Source: WTJH01 sp049889695
GTDB lineage: Bacteria > Bacteroidota > Bacteroidia > Flavobacteriales > Flavobacteriaceae
Direction of reading: 5' to 3'
Assembly: GCA_049889695.1 (NCBI GenBank)
Contig: JBMHCX010000009.1
Location: 1-64,000, forward strand
DNA length: 64,000 nucleotides
The number at the start of each line of letters is the position of its first letter. Position 1 is the stretch's first letter. The notes beneath the pieces are model-generated. The model saw nothing but the letters and a program-made list of their open reading frames with translations, had not been told where the DNA came from and made no database searches. The position numbers and the translations under genes are program-made. Positions 1 through 8,758 of this stretch are shown here, piece by piece.

Positions 1-983
1 AATTACAAATGCCCAAGTTTTTTGAAAACGAGCGGATTGTAAGTGGGTACTCCACCCAAAGCAGCCACATACAACATAGGCAGCCGCTAAAGGGGCCGTA
101 ATTGAGCTTGTAATGCCTGCCGAGAAAAGCCCAACAGACAGTAGGTATTTCGCACTGTCTCCAAATATAGGCGCCAGACCTAAAGCTAAGTCAGCTGCAT
201 TATTGAGTTCATTGACCTCAACTCCAGCAGCCGTAATAATAATACTTACAGAGATAATACCTCCCAAACCTAAGGCTAAGGCCATATCTATCAAAGCTTT
301 AGAAAGATCTGTCTTTTGGGTCCATTTTTCTCGTACGAGCTCAGTATGCAAAAATAAATTATAGGGGACAATAGTGGTTCCTACCAAGCCTATTATACTC
401 AGGAGGCTTCCCTTGGGCATTGAAAAACTGAAGAGCCCTTTTATAATAGGAAAGAGACTGGGGCCGTTGCTATTGCTGTAAATAAAAAAGCCAAACTCAT
501 CAGTATGACTAAAAAAATTAAACTACGCTCCAAAATTTTATATTTTCCCAGCCATAAAAGCCCTGCCACCAGCAACCCAATAAGCAGGGGGTAAAGTTTA
601 ATTTTGAATCTCAATAGATTAAAATTCAATAAGCCAAATACCGTTTCTAAACCCAGTGCTGCGCCACTTATATTTCCTGCTTCATAGGCAGTATTACCTA
701 CCATAATCGCACAAAATATCAAAATAAGTATGGCCTTTTGCACCCAAGGAATAGGAATTAGTTCTTGTATTACCTTAATAATACTTTTTTGACCGAGGAT
801 TCCTATCCGTACGGCCATTCCCTGGAGAATTATCGCGGCTATTACAGCAAGTAGCACAGCCCAGAGTAGTTGAAAGCCATAAGCTACACCCACTAGGGTG
901 CAAAGAGTGACTGTTCCAGGACCAATAAAAGCGGCAGCAATAAAAGGACCCGGACCTGTATTTTTTAAAAAATGCGTAAACAT
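1..983 (-). pseudogene. Nramp/SLC11-like metal transporter, frameshifted and cut by the window edge
   Basis: Nramp-family proteins are inner-membrane, proton-coupled divalent metal importers. The first 180 codons (441-983) encode the N-terminal part, with several hydrophobic helices, and end at an early stop. Reading on from 1 to about 460 in the next frame continues the same family without a stop, including the helix-6 motif VPYN. The two frames meet at a run of four G on the plus strand (460-463, CCCC in the gene); one more C would restore the frame (T-A-P-S-L-F-P). It may be a real pseudogene or a homopolymer sequencing error. The helix-1 motif is GPGT instead of the canonical DPGN, and helix 6 has VPY instead of MPH, so the substrate may differ from Mn/Fe. 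The 3' end lies outside the window. Confidence 0.85.
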
Positions 984-1042
984 AAACTTAAAATTACAAA
1001 CACTCTTATTTGTGTAGTGAGCGCTCTATACAAGATCGTATT

Positions 1043-1810
1043 TTATTTTATCTTTTCAAATACTCCCAAACCAAAAAGCGCATAATCGTATTTAACGGGA
1101 TCTAGCGCGTCTAATTGTCTAAGCGCTGTATCTAGTTCTAAAACTGCTTTTTGGTCGTTTTGATTGCGCTTAAGGAGGCCTAACTTTCTGGCTACATTCC
1201 CACTGTGTACATCAAGAGGGCATGAAAGTTGAGCAGGTTTGATTGACTTCCAAAGACCAAAATCAACACCTCTTTTGTCTGAGCGTACCATCCATCTTAA
1301 AAACATATTAATCCGCTTTGCTGCCGAACCTTTTAGAGGATCTGCCACATGTTTTTCGGTCCTTTTTTCATGTTCTAATTGAAAAAAACAATTTCTGAAT
1401 TCGTGAATATTTTGGTCGAGTCTCTTGTTGTGTAAGGGCTTTGAAAATAGATTTTCGAGTCCCCCATGGTTGCGATAAACGGATTTTAATGCGCTGATAA
1501 AAAAACGCAAATCAGTTCCATTAAAAGTGCGATGAATAAATGAATCAAAAGGGCTTAAGTCCTTTTCTTGGTGCTCCATGACAAAATGAAACGGATCATT
1601 CCCCATAAGCTCAAGAATGCGTTTCCCACTTTTTATAATGCTCAGTCGATTTCCCCAAGCAATCGTTGCCACCAGAAATCCGCTGATTTCTATATCCTCT
1701 TTTTTTTGAAAGAGGTGCGGTATTTGAATGGGATCATGTGCTAAAAAATGAGGCTGTTCATAGTGGGCAGCTTTAAAATCTAAAAATTCTTTGAGCTCTT
1801 TTTTATTCAC
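1043..1810 (-). CDS. TIGR02757 (DUF2400) family protein
   Basis: A 255-residue soluble protein matching the TIGR02757/DUF2400 family, which is widespread in Bacteroidota and has no established biochemical function. The family-like features I see are the AWGNR segment near residue 50, the NMFLRWMVR segment near residue 165, and the later CPLDVHSGNVARKLGL stretch, which resembles the ligand loop of helix-hairpin-helix DNA glycosylases. The last resemblance is inference. Its start overlaps the end of the upstream ABC ATPase gene by 4 bp (ATGA), so the two are translationally coupled. The frameshifted Nramp gene lies 59 bp downstream on the same strand. Confidence 0.85.
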   Translation of the reverse strand: MNKKELKEFLDFKAAHYEQPHFLAHDPIQIPHLFQKKEDIEISGFLVATIAWGNRLSIIKSGKRILELMGNDPFHFVMEHQEKDLSPFDSFIHRTFNGTDLRFFISALKSVYRNHGGLENLFSKPLHNKRLDQNIHEFRNCFFQLEHEKRTEKHVADPLKGSAAKRINMFLRWMVRSDKRGVDFGLWKSIKPAQLSCPLDVHSGNVARKLGLLKRNQNDQKAVLELDTALRQLDALDPVKYDYALFGLGVFEKIK

Positions 1811-2472
1811 GATTTTACTACGCCATCAATTAAATTGATAGTTCGGTCTGCCCGCTGTGCCAATTCTTTATTATGGGTTACAATAACAAAACTGCATTCT
1901 TGTTCCTCTCTTAATTCAAAAAAGAGGTCGTGCAATTGATCTGCATTATCAGAATCTAAATTTCCACTAGGCTCATCAGCAAAAATAATTTTTGGATTAT
2001 TAATCAATGCCCGTGCTACAGCAACACGCTGCTGTTCACCCCCAGAGAGTTCTGTTGGTTTATGGGAAGCCCGTTCTTTTAAGCCCAGACGCGCTAGCAG
2101 CTTCAGCGCTTTTTGTTCAGTCGCTTTTTTTTCAGCATGTGCGATCCATGCGGGTAAACATATATTTTCTAAAGCAGTAAATTCAGGTAGAAGCTCATGA
2201 AATTGAAAGATAAATCCCATATTTTGATTCCGAAAGCGAGCCAATTCTTTCGTATTGAGTAGGGTAGTGTCAACTCCATCAAAAATAACTTGACCTCCAA
2301 GGCTGGGAGTGTCTAGCGTACCCAAAATATGGAGTAATGTTGTTTTACCTGCACCTGAAGGCCCTACTATAGTCACAATTTCCTTTTCCTTGATTTCGAG
2401 ATCAACTGACTTTAAAACCGACAACTCGCCGTAGTCTTTTGATATCTGAATTGCTTTAAGGAGTGGTTTCAT
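1807..2472 (-). CDS. ABC transporter ATP-binding protein, LolD/MacB type
   Basis: A 221-residue ABC ATPase. Visible motifs are Walker A GPSGAGKT at residues 37-44, the Q-loop Q90, signature LSGGEQQ at 142-148, Walker B IIFADEP at 162-168 and switch histidine H200. The sequence pattern (FIFQFHELLPEFTALEN, ADEPSGNLDS) places it in the LolD/MacB/FtsE group, which works with FtsX-like permeases in lipoprotein release or macrolide/peptide export. No permease gene is adjacent, as is often the case for Bacteroidota LolD homologues, so the partner is unknown. It is the first gene of a coupled pair with the TIGR02757 gene. A -7-like box sits 8 nt upstream of the start. Confidence 0.92.
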   Translation of the reverse strand: MKPLLKAIQISKDYGELSVLKSVDLEIKEKEIVTIVGPSGAGKTTLLHILGTLDTPSLGGQVIFDGVDTTLLNTKELARFRNQNMGFIFQFHELLPEFTALENICLPAWIAHAEKKATEQKALKLLARLGLKERASHKPTELSGGEQQRVAVARALINNPKIIFADEPSGNLDSDNADQLHDLFFELREEQECSFVIVTHNKELAQRADRTINLIDGVVKS

Positions 2473-2480
2473 AGCGCAAT

Positions 2481-2488
2481 CAAATTTA
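2481..2488 (-). promoter_or_regulatory. Candidate -7 box (TAAATTTG) of the ABC ATPase gene
   Basis: On the minus strand this reads TAAATTTG, matching the Bacteroidota sigma-70 -7 consensus TAnnTTTG. It is 8 nt from the start codon. No TTTG element is seen at the expected -33 spacing. Confidence 0.5.
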
Positions 2489-2610
2489 ATTCTTTTTTTT
2501 ATTCTGCATCCTTCAGTTAAATCCTAAACAAAATTTGATAAAAAGTGTATTAAAATGCTTAAAACGATCAAATTAGTTCAACGATTTTCTCAGTAACTTC
2601 CTCGTTTTTG

Positions 2611-2618
2611 TATATTTG
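2611..2618 (+). promoter_or_regulatory. Candidate -7 box (TATATTTG) of msrA-folE
   Basis: Exact TAnnTTTG match 21 nt upstream of the msrA TTG start. No obvious -33 TTG was found at 19 nt spacing. Confidence 0.5.
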
Positions 2619-2639
2619 TTTAACTAATTAATCACAAAG

Positions 2640-3191
2640 TTGATCAAAACTATATTTTTAGCAGGAGGTTGTTTTTGGTGTACTGAAGCAGTTTTTCAAA
2701 GAATAAAGGGTGTTCAGCGTGTACAACCGGGTTATATAGATGGGAAAGTAAAAAATCCGGCCTATAGAGAAGTTTGTACAGGTAGAACAGGTCATACTGA
2801 AGCAATTGAAGTGGTCTATGATACTGAGGAAATTCAGCTTTCAGATTTACTTTCTATTTTTTTTACCACCCATGATCCCACTACACTTAACCGACAGGGC
2901 AATGATATAGGTACGCAATACCGATCAGGAATTTACTATACCTCGGAAACGCAAAAAGAAACTTCTATTCAAATTATAAAAGAGCTCACAGATCGAAATT
3001 TTTTCAAAAACCCTATTGTGACTGAGGTGAAGCAAGCAAGTCCTTTTTACCCCGCAGAAGAGAACCATCACAATTATTATAATAGAAATAATGAGCAGCC
3101 CTATTGTTCTTTTGTAATAAATCCTAAAATGGAAAAACTAAAAAATTTTTTCTCTAACTATTTAAAAGAATCCTATGAACGAGAATTTTGA
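2640..3191 (+). CDS. msrA: Peptide-methionine (S)-S-oxide reductase MsrA
   Basis: MsrA reduces methionine-S-sulfoxide in proteins and free methionine, a cytosolic oxidative repair function. The 183-residue protein opens with the diagnostic GCFWC motif (C11 nucleophile, C14). It also shows the conserved YRSGIYYTS segment and a C-terminal FYPAEENHHNYY segment, both typical of the family. Length is standard for the single-domain form. The start is TTG (TTG ATC AAA ACT). No in-frame ATG lies nearby, and starting later would remove the catalytic motif. The 3' end overlaps folE by 17 bp, so the two genes are co-transcribed. Confidence 0.95.
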   Translation: MIKTIFLAGGCFWCTEAVFQRIKGVQRVQPGYIDGKVKNPAYREVCTGRTGHTEAIEVVYDTEEIQLSDLLSIFFTTHDPTTLNRQGNDIGTQYRSGIYYTSETQKETSIQIIKELTDRNFFKNPIVTEVKQASPFYPAEENHHNYYNRNNEQPYCSFVINPKMEKLKNFFSNYLKESYEREF

Positions 3192-3768
3192 TATCGAAAC
3201 ACTTCCCATCACAGAGCAAATAAAATCAAATTACGAAGAGATCATTCACTTATTAGGAGAAGATAAACTCCGAGAGGGTCTTCTTAAAACTCCAGAGCGG
3301 GCTTCAAAAGCGATGAAGTTTCTTACGAGTGGCTATGAGCAAGATCCTGAACAAATCCTTCAAGGGGCTATGTTTGAAGAAAATTATAATGAAATGGTTA
3401 TTGTGAAAGAAATTGAACTTTATTCCCTTTGCGAACATCATCTTTTGCCTTTTTTTGGGAAAGCCCATGTAGCTTATGTGCCTGATGGCAGAATTGTTGG
3501 ACTTAGCAAAATACCCAGAGTTGTCGATGTTTTTGCAAGACGATTGCAAGTTCAGGAACGTTTAACAGAACAAATCCTAGATTGTATTAATGATACACTT
3601 CGCCCTAAAGGAGTCGCAGTGGTAATTGAGGCATCCCATATGTGTATGATGATGCGCGGTGTTCAAAAACAAAATTCAACCACGACGACCTCTGGCTTTA
3701 GAGGGAGTTTTAAAGAAACTGAAACCCGAAATGAGTTTTTAAAACTCATTACTGCCCAATTGGCTTAA
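3175..3768 (+). CDS. folE: GTP cyclohydrolase I (FolE)
   Basis: FolE converts GTP to 7,8-dihydroneopterin triphosphate, the first step toward folate and tetrahydrobiopterin-type cofactors. The 197-residue length is usual. The zinc/active-site segment SLCEHHLLPFFGKAHVAY is present, and the second zinc cysteine lies in SHMCMMMRGV. The substrate-binding end SGFRGSFK is also visible. The gene begins inside msrA (17 bp overlap). It ends convergently with the DUF6787 gene on a shared TTAA that supplies both stop codons. Confidence 0.97.
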   Translation: MNENFDIETLPITEQIKSNYEEIIHLLGEDKLREGLLKTPERASKAMKFLTSGYEQDPEQILQGAMFEENYNEMVIVKEIELYSLCEHHLLPFFGKAHVAYVPDGRIVGLSKIPRVVDVFARRLQVQERLTEQILDCINDTLRPKGVAVVIEASHMCMMMRGVQKQNSTTTTSGFRGSFKETETRNEFLKLITAQLA

Positions 3769-4088
3769 TCCTTTTTAAACAAAAAGCCTAAACCCATTTT
3801 CTGCAACATTTTCTTTTCGAAGTTCCAAAAGAACTTGTGTTGTAGAAAGAGCGTGCCAATACTGACCAAAAGTATCTGGTAGATAGGGAAAACGATGAGT
3901 ATTCTCGCAGCCCAATAGAGGGCTTGTCCGAAAAAGTGTGGGGGAAAGCTCGCCGGGAGCACTCCTAAAAAATTGAGAACAGGTTCACTAAGCCGGACGC
4001 TTAATGAACCTGTAATTCCAAAAACAATAAAGATGATGATGAGCTGAAAGTTCGACTCAACGCCCCATCGTTGTTTTAGCTTTTCCAA
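3765..4088 (-). CDS. Small membrane protein, DUF6787-like
   Basis: A 107-residue protein with two long hydrophobic segments (about residues 15-45 and 55-85) and a basic C-terminus, typical of a small inner-membrane protein. It resembles the Bacteroidota DUF6787 group, often mislabelled as diacylglyceryl transferase; I see no catalytic motif to support an enzyme role. It lies 7 bp downstream of serA on the same strand, so it is probably the last gene of the serC-serA operon. Its stop codon is shared with folE on the opposite strand. Function unknown. Confidence 0.7.
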   Translation of the reverse strand: MEKLKQRWGVESNFQLIIIFIVFGITGSLSVRLSEPVLNFLGVLPASFPPHFFGQALYWAARILIVFPIYQILLVSIGTLFLQHKFFWNFEKKMLQKMGLGFLFKKD

Positions 4089-4095
4089 TGAAAAT

Positions 4096-5046
4096 TTATT
4101 TTAATAGCTCGGCAATCTGATTGGCCAATTCTGTTCCAATCCGGTCTTGCGCCTCCATTGTTGCAGCACCAATATGGGGAGTAAGCGATATTTGTGCATG
4201 CATCAACAACTTAATTTCTGGTTTTGGCTCGTTTTCAAAAGTGTCCAAAGCGGCAAATGAAAGTTTTCCGGATTCAAGTGCATCGACCAAAGCGACTTCG
4301 TTAACGACACCTCCTCGAGCAGCGTTGATCAGGGCTGAGCCGTCTTTCATTAAGGCCAATTCAGCCGTATCGATAACATAATTTTTCTGAGCAGGTACGT
4401 GAAGACTGATGAAGTCTGCTTCTTGCAGTACTTCTTCCTTAGAAAGCATAGGGATATCGAAGGATACCGTTTGTCCATCAAAAAATGTAACGGGGAGCTC
4501 TACCTTCTCCTGAAAAGGATCAAAAGCCACAACACGCATTCCTACACCCAGTCCAATTTTTGCAACTTCTTGACCGATACGTCCAAAACCGATAACACCC
4601 AAGGTTTTTCCACGGAGTTCTATCCCCTTGGCATAATTTTTCTTTAGGCCTTTAAAGTTTGTCTCTCCTTCCAAAGGCATATTTCGGTTGGCATCGTAGA
4701 GAAAACGCACACCGCCATAGAGGTGAGCAAATACTAGTTCTGCAACCGAAGCGGAAGAGGCTGCAGGGGTATTGATGACGTGTATACCTTTGGATTTGGC
4801 GTATTCCACATCTATATTATCCATTCCTACACCACCACGACCGATAAGCTTCAAGCCCGGACATGCGTCGATAAGGTCTTTGCGAACCGTAGTTGCGGAA
4901 CGTACTAAAAGGCCAACCACCTGGTTAGCGTTGATGTAGTCGACCAATTGTTCTTGGGCGACATTGGTGGTTTCAATATCAAAACCGGCTGCTTTTAAAG
5001 CGTCAACTCCGCTGGGAGATATCCCGTCGTTTGCGAGTATTTTCAT
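4096..5046 (-). CDS. serA: D-3-phosphoglycerate dehydrogenase (short form)
   Basis: Catalyses NAD-dependent oxidation of 3-phosphoglycerate to 3-phosphohydroxypyruvate, the first committed step of serine synthesis. The 316-residue protein is a D-isomer 2-hydroxyacid dehydrogenase with the Rossmann motif GVIGFGRIGQ near residues 150-160, the arginine in NAARGG, a glutamate in the following helix and the catalytic histidine in LTPHIGA near residue 290. It lacks the C-terminal ACT regulatory domain of E. coli SerA, as is usual for Bacteroidota, so feedback by serine through ACT is not expected. The adjacent serC fixes the pathway assignment. Confidence 0.93.
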   Translation of the reverse strand: MKILANDGISPSGVDALKAAGFDIETTNVAQEQLVDYINANQVVGLLVRSATTVRKDLIDACPGLKLIGRGGVGMDNIDVEYAKSKGIHVINTPAASSASVAELVFAHLYGGVRFLYDANRNMPLEGETNFKGLKKNYAKGIELRGKTLGVIGFGRIGQEVAKIGLGVGMRVVAFDPFQEKVELPVTFFDGQTVSFDIPMLSKEEVLQEADFISLHVPAQKNYVIDTAELALMKDGSALINAARGGVVNEVALVDALESGKLSFAALDTFENEPKPEIKLLMHAQISLTPHIGAATMEAQDRIGTELANQIAELLK

Positions 5047-5055
5047 AACTGATGA

Positions 5056-6120
5056 TTAACTGTTTTTTTCAAAATTTTGCATGCATTCTACCAAACACTC
5101 TACGCTGCTGAGAGGAAGTGCATTATAGATCGATGCTCTGTAGCCCCCGACAGACCGGTGACCTTTAAGACCACTGATATTTGCAGCATTCCAAAGCTCA
5201 TCGAATCGAGCGCCATCTGCCCCAGCGGCAAGGTTAAAGGTAGCATTCATGATACTTCTGTCTTCCACCGCAGCAAAGCCTTCAAAACAACTGTTACGAT
5301 CAATCTCATCGTAAATCAATTGTGCTTTTTCACGGTTTTTAGCCTCTAAAGCACTTAAACCTCCTTGCGCTTTAATCCATCGCATATTCAGCATAGAGGT
5401 ATAAACGGGGAATACAGGAGGTGTGTTAAACATACTTTCCTTATCCATATGCACCGCATAGGAGAGCATGGAGGGGATCTGTCGGTCTAGGGCAGGGAGT
5501 AGATCCTCTTTAAGAATGACTAGGGTTGTTCCTGCTGGCCCCATATTTTTTTGCGCTCCTGCATAGAACAAATCAAAGGCCTCATAGTTCCACTTGCGTG
5601 AAAATATGTCGGAACTCATATCGGCGACTAAAGGAGCGTTGGTAGCGGGTATGTCGTGAAATTGCGTTCCGAAAATGGTATTGTTGGTTGTGATATGAAG
5701 GAAGTCTAGATCGGAAGGGATATCTGCACCCTTGGGGATATAGTTAAAGTTTTGATCCTTGGAGGATGAAATTTCCACCACCTCGCCATAGAGTTTAGCC
5801 TCTTTCATGGCTTTTGTAGACCAAGCTCCAGTATTGATATAGCCGGCTTTGGACTGCATGAGGTTGGCTGCAACCATCAAGAATTGCATACTAGCGCCTC
5901 CTTGTAGGAAAAGGGCTTTATAACCTTTGCCTTGTAGACCAGTCAACTCCAATGCTAGAGACTGTGCTTCGTCCATAATGGCGATGAATTCTTTCGATCG
6001 GTGTGAAATTTCGATAAGGGATAATCCAATACCGTCTAATTCCTGAACCGCCTGAGAAGCTTGGAGCATCACTTCCTGAGGGAGGATTGAAGGTCCAGCA
6101 CTGAAATTGTGTTTTTTCAT
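5056..6120 (-). CDS. serC: Phosphoserine aminotransferase
   Basis: PLP-dependent transfer of the amino group from glutamate to 3-phosphohydroxypyruvate, the second step of serine synthesis and also used in pyridoxal phosphate synthesis. The 354-residue product begins MKKHNFSAGPS, the family's characteristic N-terminus. An in-frame ATG two codons upstream is less likely. The PLP lysine lies in YAGAQKNMGPAG near residue 190, and the C-terminal GHRSVGGYRASIYNA is typical. serA follows after 9 bp, so the two form an operon. Confidence 0.95.
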   Translation of the reverse strand: MKKHNFSAGPSILPQEVMLQASQAVQELDGIGLSLIEISHRSKEFIAIMDEAQSLALELTGLQGKGYKALFLQGGASMQFLMVAANLMQSKAGYINTGAWSTKAMKEAKLYGEVVEISSSKDQNFNYIPKGADIPSDLDFLHITTNNTIFGTQFHDIPATNAPLVADMSSDIFSRKWNYEAFDLFYAGAQKNMGPAGTTLVILKEDLLPALDRQIPSMLSYAVHMDKESMFNTPPVFPVYTSMLNMRWIKAQGGLSALEAKNREKAQLIYDEIDRNSCFEGFAAVEDRSIMNATFNLAAGADGARFDELWNAANISGLKGHRSVGGYRASIYNALPLSSVECLVECMQNFEKNS

Positions 6121-6237
6121 GATCAAAAATTTTTGACAAATATCACTATAATGAATTGAACACCGAGGAGGTTTTTCTTAAAAAATCACCCCATTTTTTA
6201 ACAAAATAATGGCAGATCAAGAGGGGAACCCTTAAAT

Positions 6238-7251
6238 CTACAAACGACTTAGAAAAGCAAGCGTATCTACCCCATCTGCATAGTCCCAAAGTTTCGGCGA
6301 TTGTGCTTCCCCAAGCGGAAAAGAAGGTAGGTTTTTAATCGGTTGTCCCACAACACATTGAATCAGATCTTTATGCTGTTGTAAACCTTTTTCTAAGTCC
6401 TCCAGCGACTCATAAAACGAGTAATGAGCGGTGGCTAATGGGCTACTAATGGCTGTGTCTTCTTTCAGTAAAAAGAATCCATTTTCGAGAAACGGAATGT
6501 CGTTCATCAAGTACAACGCCCGGTAATAATCGTAGTTGTTGGCATAGGAGTGATGGTTAACGATGTCTGCAAGGGGGTAGACCCCACCAAAAATCATATT
6601 GAGATCGAACGATTGTGGGAGGTAAATATGGGTAACATTTCTACAACCTTTCCCGAAATAACTCAAAAGATCTCTTCCCAAAGCCTCCATTTGCTCTGCC
6701 GTTTCGTTTCCATCGAGGACAGCCACTGCATTTCTGTTTTTCCGAATGATGTGCGGATAGTCTTTAAAATAAGCCTCGAAATAGCGGGCAGAATTATTAC
6801 TTCCTGTGGCAATTACCGCATCAAAGTCGCTAATTCTATCGGCCGTAAAACCTATGGTTTGTTGGATGCTCACGGGAAATTGTCCGAGTAAATAGGGAAT
6901 TAAGGTCGCATCGTCCGAGGCACATTTAATCAAAAGTTGGTGACCACTGACCAAGACCGCTAATACATCGTGAAGCCCTACCCAAGGGATGTTTCCGGCT
7001 AGGATTAGGGCCACTTTTTTGGGCGCAGAAGTCTCTGGAAATTTCTGAAGCCAACGATCGATATCCGCTGGATTTAAGGCCTCTGCCCATTTGCGACTGG
7101 CGTGTTGGACGTTGTCTTGAGTAAACCATGGATTTTTTCGATGCGCCTCTTCCATAATCGCCACGTCTTCAGGGGTAGGGGCGTTGCCCATACGGTCAAG
7201 GATTGTAGCGCAAACGCTGAGGATTTCTTTTTGTTTTTTTGGTGGCTCCAT
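6238..7251 (-). CDS. Acyl-CoA reductase, LuxC-like
   Basis: The protein matches the acyl-CoA reductase (LuxC-like, aldehyde dehydrogenase superfamily) family common in Bacteroidota beside serC. Recognisable parts are KNPWFTQDNV near the N-terminus, a LAGNIPWVGLHDVLAVLVSGH segment and YFGKGCRNVTHIYLP, which contains the putative catalytic cysteine. In luminous bacteria LuxC yields fatty aldehyde; here the substrate is unknown. I prefer the start at 7251 (337 aa). The longest reading frame starts at 7320, but that would run through the ferredoxin promoter and start codon on the other strand, and the family usually has about 40 residues before NPWFT. It is 117 bp upstream of serC on the same strand. 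Confidence 0.85.
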   Translation of the reverse strand: MEPPKKQKEILSVCATILDRMGNAPTPEDVAIMEEAHRKNPWFTQDNVQHASRKWAEALNPADIDRWLQKFPETSAPKKVALILAGNIPWVGLHDVLAVLVSGHQLLIKCASDDATLIPYLLGQFPVSIQQTIGFTADRISDFDAVIATGSNNSARYFEAYFKDYPHIIRKNRNAVAVLDGNETAEQMEALGRDLLSYFGKGCRNVTHIYLPQSFDLNMIFGGVYPLADIVNHHSYANNYDYYRALYLMNDIPFLENGFFLLKEDTAISSPLATAHYSFYESLEDLEKGLQQHKDLIQCVVGQPIKNLPSFPLGEAQSPKLWDYADGVDTLAFLSRL

Positions 7252-7254
7252 AAG

Positions 7255-7285
7255 TTGTATAGGTAACGGCTTGATGCTACCTTTG
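7255..7285 (+). promoter_or_regulatory. Candidate promoter of the ferredoxin-ychF operon
   Basis: TTG at 7255-7257 and TACCTTTG at 7278-7285, with a 20 nt spacer, fit the Bacteroidota TTTG/TAnnTTTG promoter. The predicted start of transcription is near 7290, about 17 nt before the ferredoxin ATG. The promoter lies in the 5' region of the divergent acyl-CoA reductase gene. Confidence 0.65.
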
Positions 7286-7306
7286 TGCAAATTTAAAAAC
7301 TTCCTT

Positions 7307-7657
7307 ATGGCTATCATCATAACTGATGCATGTATTAACTGCGGGGCATGTGAACCCGAGTGTCCGAATACAGCGATATACGAAGGTGCAGAAGATTGGC
7401 GCTACCAAGATGGTACCTCCTTAAATGGCGATGTTGTATTGCCCAGTGGGAATGCCGTAAATGCAGAAGAATTTCAGACGCCTATTTCAGACGAATACTA
7501 CTATATAGCCCCTGATAAGTGTACCGAATGCAAAGGCTTTCACGAGGAGCCTCAATGTGCGGCCGTTTGTCCGGTCGACTGTTGTGTGCCGGACGAAGAT
7601 CGGGTAGAAACAGAAGAAGAATTATTAGCCAAACAACGTTTTCTTCATCAAGACTAA
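7307..7657 (+). CDS. 4Fe-4S dicluster ferredoxin
   Basis: A 116-residue low-potential electron carrier. The first cluster motif CINCGACEPECP starts at residue 9. The second cysteine set lies in CTECKGFHEEPQCAAVCPVDCC near residues 70-90, where a longer CxxC-x8-CxxxC spacing is seen, as in Allochromatium-type 2[4Fe-4S] ferredoxins. The ATG at 7307 gives the conserved MAIIITDACINCG start; a longer in-frame extension to 7184 is antisense to the acyl-CoA reductase and is rejected. ychF follows after 6 bp. Confidence 0.93.
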   Translation: MAIIITDACINCGACEPECPNTAIYEGAEDWRYQDGTSLNGDVVLPSGNAVNAEEFQTPISDEYYYIAPDKCTECKGFHEEPQCAAVCPVDCCVPDEDRVETEEELLAKQRFLHQD

Positions 7658-7663
7658 AAGCAT

Positions 7664-8758
7664 ATGAAAGCAGGTATTGTAGGATTGCCCAATGTAGGTA
7701 AGTCCACTCTTTTTAATTGTTTGTCCAATGCAAAAGCGCAAAGTGCAAACTTCCCTTTTTGTACGATAGAACCCAATTTAGGCGTCGTGAACGTCCCAGA
7801 CAAGCGTTTGGAACGTCTAGAGGACTTGGTGCAGCCCCAACAGGTGATTCCTGCCACGGTAGAAATTGTGGATATTGCCGGATTGGTAAAAGGTGCCAGT
7901 AAGGGAGAAGGACTGGGAAATCAGTTTTTGGCCAATATTCGCGAAACCGACGCTATTCTGCATGTTCTTCGTTGCTTCGAAAACCCCAATATTGTCCATG
8001 TAGAGGGGTCTGTTGATCCTATACGCGATAAGGAAATCATTGACTTTGAACTGCAATTAAAAGACCTCGAAACACTCGAAAAGAAACGAGAGAAAGTTTT
8101 TCGAGCAGCTAGAACCGGAAACAAAGAAGCGCAAAAAGAATTAGCGGTCCTGGATCAGGTTAAAACTGCCTTAGAAGCGGCTACCAATGTTAGAGCCATC
8201 CCCTTAGCAGAGGACGACCGAGAAGCCTTTATCAACCCCATGCAGCTGCTAACCGATAAGCCAGTGATGTATGTCTGTAATGTAGATGAAAGCGCGGCCA
8301 AAGACGGCAATGCTTTTGTGGAAAAAGTTCGCGCATCTATCGCCGACGAAGCAGCTGAACTCCTAGTACTGGCCGTGAGTATTGAAGCAGACATCAATGA
8401 GTTGGACTCCTATGAAGAACGACAAATGTTTCTGGATGATCTGGGCCTAGAGGAGCCGGGAGCAGCCAAGCTGATCCGGTCGGCCTACAATCTCCTCAAC
8501 CGACAAACCTATTTCACAGCAGGCGAAAAAGAGGTTCGCGCGTGGACGATTCCAATCGGAGCCACCGCTCCCCAAGCGGCTGGAGTTATTCATACGGATT
8601 TCGAAAAAGGGTTTATTCGCGCCGAAGTGATCCCTTTTGACGACTTTTCTGCCTTAGAAAGCGAAGCTAAAGTAAAAGAGGCCGGAAAAATGCGGATTGA
8701 AGGAAAAGAATACATTGTTAAAGACGGAGATGTTATGCATTTTCGATTTAATGTTTAA
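7664..8758 (+). CDS. ychF: Redox-regulated ATPase YchF
   Basis: YchF (OLA1 in eukaryotes) is an Obg-related P-loop protein that hydrolyses ATP rather than GTP and associates with ribosomes under stress. The 364-residue protein shows G1 GLPNVGKST at residues 6-14, the G3 region DIAGLVKGASKGEGLGN, the NVDE variant of the G4 motif that explains the altered nucleotide specificity, and a C-terminal TGS-like domain ending in KDGDVMHFRFNV. Length and architecture are standard. It is co-oriented with ferredoxin and ends convergently with tryptophanase on a shared TTAA. Confidence 0.97.
   Translation: MKAGIVGLPNVGKSTLFNCLSNAKAQSANFPFCTIEPNLGVVNVPDKRLERLEDLVQPQQVIPATVEIVDIAGLVKGASKGEGLGNQFLANIRETDAILHVLRCFENPNIVHVEGSVDPIRDKEIIDFELQLKDLETLEKKREKVFRAARTGNKEAQKELAVLDQVKTALEAATNVRAIPLAEDDREAFINPMQLLTDKPVMYVCNVDESAAKDGNAFVEKVRASIADEAAELLVLAVSIEADINELDSYEERQMFLDDLGLEEPGAAKLIRSAYNLLNRQTYFTAGEKEVRAWTIPIGATAPQAAGVIHTDFEKGFIRAEVIPFDDFSALESEAKVKEAGKMRIEGKEYIVKDGDVMHFRFNV

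Noticed and set aside
7184..7306. N-terminal extension of the ferredoxin
   Set aside because: The extension is antisense to the reductase and spans the ferredoxin promoter; family members start MAIIITD.
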